Assembly (NCBI GenBank): GCA_015069205.1
Contig: SVIZ01000008.1
Span: 53,369-117,368 of the forward strand
Direction: 5' to 3'
Length of the DNA: 64,000 nucleotides
From: Oscillospiraceae bacterium
GTDB taxonomy: Bacteria > Bacillota > Clostridia > Saccharofermentanales > Saccharofermentanaceae
Position numbers and translations under genes: made by a program. The notes under the pieces were generated by a model that was not told the DNA's origin, did not search any database, and worked only from the letters and a program-made list of their open reading frames with translations. Shown piece after piece: positions 1-7,020 of this stretch (its first letter is position 1; each line of letters begins with the position of its first letter).

Positions 1-1
1 C

Positions 2-256
2 CAGACAGCATTAAGCTTCATGCCCGCTGTAATCGCGTCAGCAATCGTATTTTCGATCGTATCGTACAATGTGGCAAATCCTTATATCTCGTTGTTCATG
101 CGTTCGTTCGGTCTCATGAAGTGCGACTTCACGATCCCGGTACCCGGCGTGGTGGCAATCGGAGCAGGCCTTACAATTGTCTCTTTCCTGCTTGCACTCT
201 TGCAGACAAGAAGGATCAGGAAGATCGAAGCATATAACATGCTCGTAGCCGAATAA
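2..256 (+). CDS. FtsX-like ABC permease, C-terminal fragment
   Basis: The reading frame is open from the left edge, so only the last 84 residues are seen. It shows two hydrophobic segments, one near the start and one before the basic tail, ending in the short cytoplasmic tail RRIRKIEAYNMLVAE. That tail style, with basic residues followed by a [KE]I-x-[AP]-x-x-[AM] ending, is typical of the last helix of FtsX/MacB-type permeases (established family knowledge). Such proteins work with an ATPase in lipoprotein or peptide export, or envelope signalling, and the partner would lie to the left of the window. A terminator-like hairpin follows about 40 bases after the stop, so this is probably the last gene of its operon. 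Confidence 0.7.
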   Translation, partial: QTALSFMPAVIASAIVFSIVSYNVANPYISLFMRSFGLMKCDFTIPVPGVVAIGAGLTIVSFLLALLQTRRIRKIEAYNMLVAE

Positions 257-293
257 TAACGACATAGTAATAGGGTATAGATTGAGTTTGTGA

Positions 294-323
294 AAGGGGC
301 TGTCTCATAGGAGGCAGCCTCTT
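294..323 (+). terminator. Hairpin terminator after the permease
   Basis: AGGGGCTGTCTC and GAGGCAGCCTCT form a 12-bp stem with two G-T pairs and a 4-base loop. The following tract is only moderately T-rich. The same stem core, GGCTGTCT/AGGCAGCC or close to it, recurs after carB and after the His/Gly-rich membrane gene. Confidence 0.65.
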
Positions 324-345
324 ATCATTTGAGGATTTTTATCGC

Positions 346-384
346 GGGTGTCTTGCTTTTCGCGAGGGTGTCTTACTTTTCGCG
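346..384. repeat. Two-copy 20-bp tandem repeat
   Basis: The two copies of GGGTGTCTTRCTTTTCGCG differ by one base (G or A at the eleventh position) and are directly adjacent with a period of 20 bases. The function is unknown. Confidence 0.7.
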
Positions 385-518
385 TGGATTCTGATGTACA
401 TAAAATGCGTTTTTTTATGCTTTGCGTACACCAAAAGCCAAATTTATGCAATAAAATGCCAGATTTCGGGAATAAATGTACATCCCAGAAAACAGGATAA
501 ATCGCATCTTCCTTTTTC

Positions 519-527
519 TGATATAAT
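519..527 (+). promoter_or_regulatory. Extended -10 promoter of the zinc-ribbon gene
   Basis: TGATATAAT is an extended -10 element (TGN plus a consensus TATAAT). No good -35 hexamer lies 16-18 bases upstream. The gene start is 38 bases downstream. Confidence 0.55.
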
Positions 528-565
528 CTGCTTGATAGATTATCAGGGGATAAGAGGAGTTTATT

Positions 566-1792
566 ATGATTACCCAGTGTAAGAACTGCGCAGGGCAACT
601 TGTTTTCGATCCGGCAAAACAGATGCTCGTGTGCGATCATTGTGGAAGCGAATTCAGACCGGAGGAATTCACGACTGAAGAGAAGGAGAGCTTATACGCT
701 CAAAAAGCAGAGTCGATGAACGATGTCTACGGAACAGATTCCGAGGAGTTCATGGACTGCTATGTATACACCTGCCACACGTGCGGCGGCGAAGTCATCA
801 TCAATGGTTCGGAGGCTTCGACGAAGTGCATTTACTGCGGCAGTTCGACGGTCGTATTTAACAGGATCTCACAGCACAAGAGACCCAAGTATATTATTCC
901 GTTCAAGATAAGCAAGGACGATGCTGTCGAGTCGATCCGTCAGCGCTTCAAAAAGGGCATGTTCATTCCGAAATCAATCAAGCATTTTGAGGCTGAAAAC
1001 GTGCGCGGGATATACATCCCTTACTGGGTCGTTGACGTAGATCACAAAGCATCCGTTGTAGTCAGCGGTATCGTCGGAAGCGGCAAGCATTCCAGGACCG
1101 TTTACTATGGAAGAGCCGGACGCATGAAGTTCTCCAGGCTTCCTCTGGACGCTTCGAAAATGTTATCCGACGAGAGCAGCTCAAGACTTGAACCGTTCAA
1201 TTATGATGATATGAAAGCTTTCGATGAGGATTATCTTTTGGGATTCTATTCGAATGTTTCTGATGTTACTTATGGCGACTTGAGGAGTGCTGCGTGCCGC
1301 CGCGCAAATGAGTACTATAACCAGATCGTTCTAGACAGTATCAAAGGTGCTTCGAATAAGAAGGTCATCGCATCAAATACACTTACGAAGATCGATTACA
1401 ATAACTTAAGATATGCGATGTTCCCGGCATGGTTTGTAACCTACTATTACAAGGGCAAGCACAACACTATTCTCGTCAACGGACAGACCGGGAAAGTGGT
1501 TTGCGGCGTACCGTGGAACAAGGTGCTGTTCTTTACACTACTTGCAATTACCGGCATCGCATTGACCGTTGTATCTTTCATTGTGCTAAGGCCGATACTC
1601 GAAGCGATGTTCACGTCTTCAAGCCATTCGAGCTCATCATCTGACAGCAGAGGCAAGATCATTGCATTCTTTATTGCAGCTGCGATCGGTATGTTCACGC
1701 TCGGAATCGCGAAGATCAGAAAAGTCATCAAGAGTATCGATCTTACGCAGGCACAATCTATTTTCAACTTCGTAAAGAAGAGACAGGAGTAA
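566..1792 (+). CDS. Double zinc-ribbon membrane protein
   Basis: A 408-residue protein. It opens with a CxxC...CxxC zinc ribbon (CKNC and CDHC) and has a second CxxC pair set at about residues 70-95 (CHTC and CIYC). A long soluble region follows, with two hydrophobic helices near residues 315-345 and 365-385. The architecture matches uncharacterised Bacillota proteins annotated as TFIIB-type zinc-ribbon or PriA-like zinc-finger proteins, but there is no helicase part here. The ATG is preceded by AGAGGAG. The stop lies 3 bases before a small membrane gene, so the two are probably co-translated. A role in envelope quality control or metal-dependent assembly is possible but not shown. Confidence 0.75.
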   Translation: MITQCKNCAGQLVFDPAKQMLVCDHCGSEFRPEEFTTEEKESLYAQKAESMNDVYGTDSEEFMDCYVYTCHTCGGEVIINGSEASTKCIYCGSSTVVFNRISQHKRPKYIIPFKISKDDAVESIRQRFKKGMFIPKSIKHFEAENVRGIYIPYWVVDVDHKASVVVSGIVGSGKHSRTVYYGRAGRMKFSRLPLDASKMLSDESSSRLEPFNYDDMKAFDEDYLLGFYSNVSDVTYGDLRSAACRRANEYYNQIVLDSIKGASNKKVIASNTLTKIDYNNLRYAMFPAWFVTYYYKGKHNTILVNGQTGKVVCGVPWNKVLFFTLLAITGIALTVVSFIVLRPILEAMFTSSSHSSSSSDSRGKIIAFFIAAAIGMFTLGIAKIRKVIKSIDLTQAQSIFNFVKKRQE

Positions 1793-1795
1793 GGA

Positions 1796-2062
1796 ATGGG
1801 AGTATTCGCTTTATTACTTGCGATCGGATTGGGATTCGGCCTTGCATGCCTTATCTTCGCATCGCTTCTTGATAAATCCAATGACATCGGAAACAGCATT
1901 GCAAGTTCATCGCGTTATTCTATCGGTATCAATTACGACAGAAGCCTCGACAAATTGAAAAAAGACGAGAAAGAGAGCTTTACCATAGGTTATATTCATA
2001 AGGAAGATTACAATCCGAACGAACCGTCCTCTGAAAAGCTTGTCGACCAGACAGGAAAGTAA
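1796..2062 (+). CDS. Small single-span membrane protein
   Basis: 88 residues. An N-terminal hydrophobic helix (about residues 2-24, starting MGVFALLLAIGLGFG) is followed by a polar, Lys/Glu-rich tail of some 60 residues. The family was not recognised. It starts 3 bases after the zinc-ribbon gene and lies in the same direction, so it is likely a partner of that protein. The AAGGA just before its ATG, which overlaps the end of the upstream gene, can serve as the ribosome site. Confidence 0.65.
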   Translation: MGVFALLLAIGLGFGLACLIFASLLDKSNDIGNSIASSSRYSIGINYDRSLDKLKKDEKESFTIGYIHKEDYNPNEPSSEKLVDQTGK

Positions 2063-2155
2063 AAAAGATTTAGTGGTATAAACGCTAGAGTTTGTCCTCT
2101 TTTTCATTCCAGTTATGCGTGCTAACCTTAAAGAAAAACGGGGAAGGATACGCGT

Positions 2156-4006
2156 ATGAAAAGGTTTACTAAAATAGCAGCAGGCGTGATGGCACTCATG
2201 ATGCTGCTTTCTTTATGTTCATGCAGTTCAGGGAAGACACATTCGGCACGTCATTACAGCGATGAGGAATCTAAGCCTGAACACAGATCGACTGAGGTGA
2301 CAGATCCTGTAATTTATCCCGAGCCGACAGACCCTTCAGAACCGGCAAAGCCTACCGATACGCCCGCGCCCACTAAACCTTCAAATGACGGCATCACTGA
2401 CATGTCGATGTTTATAGCTTTTGCAGGCTCTGAAAAGACTTACGACAACGAGATACAAGAACTCATAGCCGAGAAGACCGGCGTGCGCGTTACGGAGACT
2501 TATCTTCCTGCTATCACACAGACTGAAGCCATAGATACAATTATCGCATCCGGACAATATCCGGATTTTGTTTATGCAGGCGATGAATCATATAAGCTTT
2601 ACGAGAACGGAATTCTCGTTGCGTGGGATTCGTACCTTGAAATGTACCCGAATCTTAAGGCGCTCTATTCCGATGAGGAATGGGATATGTTCCGCCAGGA
2701 CGACGGCCATATTTACTGGGCCGATGTTTTCGATAACTACAATGAAAAATACACAGAGACGACGCATAATGGTGCCGCATTCTGGATCCAGGTGCGCGTG
2801 CTTGAATGGGCAGGATACCCGAAGATAGAAACGCTCGATCAGTACTTCGATCTTCTCGAAGATTATGCTCTTGCAAATCCTGTGATGCCCGACGGCCAGG
2901 CGGTTATTCCTTATACGACTCTCTGCGACAACTGGAGATATTACTGTATTGAAAGCGCGCCGATGTACCTTGACGGTTATCCGAATGACGGATGCGCGAT
3001 CGTTAATATTGACGACGGTCCTTACGATCCCGTGGTGGTCGATTACAACATGACTGACACCGCAAAAAATTATTTCAGAAAGCTCAATGAGGAATACAAC
3101 AAGGGCGTGATCGATGCCGATTTTGCAACGCAGGTTTACGATGAATACATTGCGAAGCTTGCATCGGGAAGAGTGCTCGGAATGTGCGATCAGTATTGGG
3201 ATTTTGCATACAACATCATCGGCTCGTTTGCGGCAAATCAACCCGCAGCTGACGGCAGCATGTATAAGCTTTCTGATCTCGGATGCGATTATGTTCCGCT
3301 CGGACTTGTTGCCGAAGAAGGCATGACGCAGCAGTGGCATACATACGGATATGAAAATGATTACTCTCAGGGAGTTGCAGTTACAATCGGCTGCCTTGAT
3401 CCTGATCTTGCATTCAGATTCATGAATGATCTTCTTTCACAGGATATACACGATCTGAGATTCTGGGGAATAGAAGGAGTCGATTACTATGTCGACAGCA
3501 CGGGTCTTTTCTTCAGGTCTCCCGAAATGCGTGCAAACTGGAGCGACAGCAACTATAAGGTAAAGCATTCATGCGAGTATTCTTATCTGCCTAACTGGCA
3601 CGGAATGAGCCGCGACGGTATTAACCGCATGCAACCTGAAGAACAGCCTTCTGAATTCAAGGCTACCTTGCCTGAAGCAGTTGCCAGATGTTTTGATGCT
3701 TACGGCGTGGATAACTATGTCGAATTTATCGGTTCTGTTTATGCAGAACGCATGCCGTGGTCACCTCTGTATACATGGTCGAATAATCTCACACAGGATA
3801 CTATGGAAGGCAGAGTATCGCAGGCAATGGGTGAGTGCAAGCACAAGTGGCTTCCCGAGCTTGTAAGGAGCAAGGATTTCGACTCTGCATGGGAAAAGTA
3901 TCAGGCCGAATATTACCAGCTCAACATAGACGCTTTTATTGATGCGGCACAGGAAGAAGTCTACAGAAGACTTAACGATGCCTTATCAAAAGGCTGGTCG
4001 GTATAA
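2156..4006 (+). CDS. Extracellular solute-binding lipoprotein, orphan
   Basis: 616 residues. The signal peptide ends in a lipobox around LSLCSC, so the mature protein should be a lipid-anchored surface protein. A Pro/Thr-rich linker (about residues 45-75, with TDP/TDT/TKP motifs) follows, then a long domain with the look of family 1 solute-binding proteins (LipO/YtcQ type): an early IIASGQYPDFVYAGDES segment and many aromatic residues. Such proteins bind oligosaccharides for CUT1-type importers. No permease lies next to it; upstream is the zinc-ribbon pair and downstream a convergent SulP gene only 2 bases away. GGGGAAGG precedes the ATG. The substrate is unknown. Confidence 0.8.
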   Translation: MKRFTKIAAGVMALMMLLSLCSCSSGKTHSARHYSDEESKPEHRSTEVTDPVIYPEPTDPSEPAKPTDTPAPTKPSNDGITDMSMFIAFAGSEKTYDNEIQELIAEKTGVRVTETYLPAITQTEAIDTIIASGQYPDFVYAGDESYKLYENGILVAWDSYLEMYPNLKALYSDEEWDMFRQDDGHIYWADVFDNYNEKYTETTHNGAAFWIQVRVLEWAGYPKIETLDQYFDLLEDYALANPVMPDGQAVIPYTTLCDNWRYYCIESAPMYLDGYPNDGCAIVNIDDGPYDPVVVDYNMTDTAKNYFRKLNEEYNKGVIDADFATQVYDEYIAKLASGRVLGMCDQYWDFAYNIIGSFAANQPAADGSMYKLSDLGCDYVPLGLVAEEGMTQQWHTYGYENDYSQGVAVTIGCLDPDLAFRFMNDLLSQDIHDLRFWGIEGVDYYVDSTGLFFRSPEMRANWSDSNYKVKHSCEYSYLPNWHGMSRDGINRMQPEEQPSEFKATLPEAVARCFDAYGVDNYVEFIGSVYAERMPWSPLYTWSNNLTQDTMEGRVSQAMGECKHKWLPELVRSKDFDSAWEKYQAEYYQLNIDAFIDAAQEEVYRRLNDALSKGWSV

Positions 4007-4008
4007 CG

Positions 4009-5667
4009 TCAGATCTTAACTACCTGCTCAGCTCTTGCGAGTGCATCGTCGATGTGCGCGCAGAAATTATCCTTGCCGAGTTTTTCTTCGAATCCTGCCT
4101 TGCGGATTACCTTCATGGGCTGCTCATTAACATGTGACATGATAAGCTGTACGCCTCTGTTTTTGCAGTCCTCGAAAAGCAGTTCGAGATTGCGCATTGC
4201 AGTGGCATCAATGGTGCTGACGCTTCTCATTCTCAATACGAGAGCCTTTGTATCTTCCTTTGGTGTGATCTGAAGGATCTTGCCTGCAGAAGCGAAGAAC
4301 ATAGGACCTGAGATCTCATATACGATAGTGTGCTCAGGGAGTACGCGAAGGTCGATGGAATCCGGATCGTTCTCGGGATCGAAATCTTTCCAGCCTTCAA
4401 CCTGTGTAACCTCACTCATTCTCTTCATGAAGAGAACAGCAGCAAGGATAACGCCTACTTCGATCGCTACAACGAGGTCGAAGATGACTGTGAGTGCAAA
4501 GGTGATAAGAAGCACGACGATGTCGCTCTTGGGTGAGCTCTTAACGAGCTTAACGAATCTTCTCCAGCCGCTCATGTTGTATGCAACCTGGAAAAGGATC
4601 GCAGCGATGCAGGGCATGGGGATGAGCTTTGCAAAAGGCATCAGGAATACGACTACGAGAAGAAGTGTAACTGAATGAACCATTCCTGCAACAGGTGTAC
4701 GCCCGCCGTTCTTGATGTTTGCTGCAGTTCTTGCGATCGCGCCTGTAGCAGGGATACCGCCAAGGCATGCTGATGCGATGTTACCGACACCCTGTGCGAT
4801 GAGTTCTGCGTTGGGGCGGTGCTTGGAACCGATCATGCTGTCAGCAACGACTGCGGAGAGGAGTGATTCAACGCCTGCGAGGAATGCGATCGTAACCGCA
4901 TTGGAGAGCTGTCCTCTGAATGCTTCGAAAGTAAACATTGAAGCATTGATGCTGAGCGGAGGAAGTCCTGCGGGGATCTCTGCGAACTGCTTTCCGATAG
5001 TATTAACATCCATGTGGAAGAATTCAACGAGTGCAGCTGTAACGATAACTGCGATGAATGAACCCGGGATCTTTTTGAAGAGCATGGGCCAGAAGATGAG
5101 GATGATGAGCGCTACTGCTCCTATAAGGACTGACTGCCAGTTTATGGTGGTGATGTTCTTTACGAGAGCCATGATCTTTTCGCCGGTCTCGATAGGCTTC
5201 TCGCCGTTCATATAAGAGATGCCCGTAAAGTCTTTTATCTGTCCGATAAAGAGTGTAACTGCGATACCTGCGGTGAATCCTGTCGTGATTGGGTCAGGGA
5301 TATATTTGAGAAGGCTTCCGAATCTGCAGAAACCCATGATGATGAGAATGACGCCCGCCATGATAGTCGCGATGATGAGGCCCTGTGTGCCGTCCTTCAT
5401 TACGATGCCCGCAACGATTGTTGCGAAAGCAGCCGTAGGACCTGCGATCTGCACTCTGCTTCCGCCAAGGAATGATACGATGAATCCTGCTACGATCGCC
5501 GTGTAGATACCTGCCTCAGGGCCGACGCCTGATGCGATGGCGAGAGCGATGGACAGCGGAAGTGCGATTATTGCGACAATGATTCCGGCAACGATGTCTT
5601 TGACAAGCTGGGAACCTGAATAGTTCTTCATTACAGAGAACAGCTTCGGTTTGAATTCCTTCATCAT
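4009..5667 (-). CDS. SulP family anion transporter with STAS domain
   Basis: 552 residues. The membrane part starts with the conserved DIVAGIIVAIIALPLSIALA block and continues with the QIAGPTAAF motif of SulP carriers; about ten or more hydrophobic helices follow to residue about 420. The last 110 residues form a cytoplasmic STAS domain (LVLRMRSVSTIDATAMRNL). Family members carry sulfate, bicarbonate or dicarboxylates; the substrate cannot be told here. It lies downstream of the RT gene on the same strand but is separated by 150 bases and a terminator hairpin, so it is probably its own unit. It converges on the solute-binding lipoprotein gene with only 2 bases between the stops and no terminator visible between them. 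Confidence 0.92.
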   Translation of the reverse strand: MMKEFKPKLFSVMKNYSGSQLVKDIVAGIIVAIIALPLSIALAIASGVGPEAGIYTAIVAGFIVSFLGGSRVQIAGPTAAFATIVAGIVMKDGTQGLIIATIMAGVILIIMGFCRFGSLLKYIPDPITTGFTAGIAVTLFIGQIKDFTGISYMNGEKPIETGEKIMALVKNITTINWQSVLIGAVALIILIFWPMLFKKIPGSFIAVIVTAALVEFFHMDVNTIGKQFAEIPAGLPPLSINASMFTFEAFRGQLSNAVTIAFLAGVESLLSAVVADSMIGSKHRPNAELIAQGVGNIASACLGGIPATGAIARTAANIKNGGRTPVAGMVHSVTLLLVVVFLMPFAKLIPMPCIAAILFQVAYNMSGWRRFVKLVKSSPKSDIVVLLITFALTVIFDLVVAIEVGVILAAVLFMKRMSEVTQVEGWKDFDPENDPDSIDLRVLPEHTIVYEISGPMFFASAGKILQITPKEDTKALVLRMRSVSTIDATAMRNLELLFEDCKNRGVQLIMSHVNEQPMKVIRKAGFEEKLGKDNFCAHIDDALARAEQVVKI

Positions 5668-5755
5668 AAATACATCCTCTTATTTTTCTTATTTCAAAAA
5701 ACCAGAGAATTATAAAAATATAGAAATTCATTATCAATTCGCTAATTTCACGAAT

Positions 5756-5777
5756 GAAAACGGGTCTTTAACCCGGT
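5756..5777 (-). terminator. Terminator of the HD-GYP/RT operon
   Basis: On the minus strand CCGGGT-TAAAG-ACCCG forms a short stem followed by TTTTC. It lies 40 bases after the RT stop and separates the operon from the SulP gene. Confidence 0.65.
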
Positions 5778-5817
5778 CACTGTGCATACCAGATACTACT
5801 ATGGCCTTAAAACGCTC

Positions 5818-7020
5818 TTATTGGTCCTTATTGTGCCTGTAATACTCGTTTACGAGACTTTTATAGCCCATGGCCTTCAGATCGTCGTAGCGCACATTAT
5901 AGCGCGATTTGGTGTGGGTGCCGCTGATGAGGTAGCGCAGAAGCTCCTGAGCATACAGGTCTATCTCGTGAAGGCTCTTTGAAGTTGTAATGACAGGGAA
6001 GAACCACAGGCTCCAGGTGAGGTCCGAATCTTCGTTGACTTCCAGAAGCTTGTGATTGAATATGCGGATAAAAGCAGCCGCCGCTTTGGTGCGGTCAAGG
6101 TTGTTTCTGTATCTCCATCTGTCGAGGGCCCTTGCCTTGCGGCGCATCTTCTGCTTTAGCTTTACGACCGACGCGGGCGCGATGTCTATCTCACCGTTCT
6201 TAACCTCTATGCCGAGGAAGCAGAATCCGTCTTCCGGCCTCGCGAAAACTTCCTTCGCCGGATTGACCGTAAGATCCTTATCTTTCAGGTGCTCCAGTAT
6301 GACACTCTTATAACGTTCGATCTCTTCTTCGTTCTTCGCGAAAACGATTATGTCGTCAGAATATCTCGCGTAAAGTATCCTTCTGTCCCTGAACCATTCG
6401 TCGAGATCCTTGAGATAAAGATTTGCATAGAATGAGGCGATCGGAGTGCCGGCCATTATGCCTTTCTTTTCAGTGATGATCTCCCCATCTGAGATGACAT
6501 TTTTCTCATTTAGAAGTGCCTTCATGAAGTTTAAAAGATCGATGTCATCAGTGATGGTGTCATCCAATATGCCGCATATCCTGCCGACGGGTATCGAATT
6601 GAAATAATCGCTTACGTCGATCTTATAAGAATAGAGTGTGTGAAGATCTCTCGTGCGGCATATCCTGGCGATCGCATCTTTGGCACATACTCCCGGACGG
6701 AATGAATAAAGATCAGGGGAGTAGAGGAAATCGTATTTTCGGAGGGTCAGGAAAGTCAGGAGCTTTAAGACCATGTTGAAGTCATAGGGGTATTTGTAGA
6801 CCGTGCGTTTCTTGCGGCTGCTCATCTTGCTGATGACAGCTTTGGAAGGGAGTGGGAGCCCTTTGCATGATTTGATCTCTGCGGAATATTTTAGATATGC
6901 TTCTGAATCGATATAAGTGCGGAGTTCTTTTATGAAACGCTTGGAGCAACGTAACTGAGACTTGTATTCGTAGAATCTTTCCCAGCTGCTCTTTTCGAAG
7001 AGCTTATCAATCAGTGACAT
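5818..7020 (-). CDS. Stand-alone reverse transcriptase
   Basis: 400 residues, with all polymerase motifs intact. A YSFRPG block lies at about 105-110 and motif A at 133-143 (KIDVSDYFNSI, catalytic D135). Motif B is at about 187-200 (GIMAGTPIASFYAN), motif C is YSDD at 220-223, and a motif E-like FCFLG is at 266-270. The SFRPG block recalls group II intron RTs, but no maturase X domain, HNH nuclease or intron RNA was seen. It is also not a DGR type, because the motif B SQ signature is absent. The C terminus (LKAMGYKSLVNEYY) resembles the tails of unclassified group II-like or UG-type RTs, some of which act in phage defence. Its ATG directly follows the TAA of the HD-GYP gene, so it is translationally coupled to it. 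The class is unresolved. Confidence 0.88.
   Translation of the reverse strand: MSLIDKLFEKSSWERFYEYKSQLRCSKRFIKELRTYIDSEAYLKYSAEIKSCKGLPLPSKAVISKMSSRKKRTVYKYPYDFNMVLKLLTFLTLRKYDFLYSPDLYSFRPGVCAKDAIARICRTRDLHTLYSYKIDVSDYFNSIPVGRICGILDDTITDDIDLLNFMKALLNEKNVISDGEIITEKKGIMAGTPIASFYANLYLKDLDEWFRDRRILYARYSDDIIVFAKNEEEIERYKSVILEHLKDKDLTVNPAKEVFARPEDGFCFLGIEVKNGEIDIAPASVVKLKQKMRRKARALDRWRYRNNLDRTKAAAAFIRIFNHKLLEVNEDSDLTWSLWFFPVITTSKSLHEIDLYAQELLRYLISGTHTKSRYNVRYDDLKAMGYKSLVNEYYRHNKDQ

Larger units (their letters stand above)
257..565. other. Intergenic region with tandem repeat and promoter
   Basis: This 309-base gap holds the hairpin at 294-323, then two tandem copies of a unit close to GGGTGTCTTRCTTTTCGCG at about 346-384, then an extended -10 promoter just before the zinc-ribbon gene. 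No gene is visible in it. Confidence 0.7.

Noticed and set aside
2588..3340. 250-residue antisense frame
   Set aside because: It is a shadow on the opposite strand of the solute-binding gene, has no ribosome site and no recognisable domain.
5818..7020. RT as part of a diversity-generating retroelement acting on the giant adhesin
   Set aside because: Motif B reads GTPIASFYAN and lacks the SQ signature of DGR RTs; no template/variable repeat pair or Avd-like gene was seen.
5818..7020. RT as a group II intron or retron
   Set aside because: No maturase or HNH domain, no intron ends and no msr/msd-like inverted repeat RNA next to the gene were recognised.
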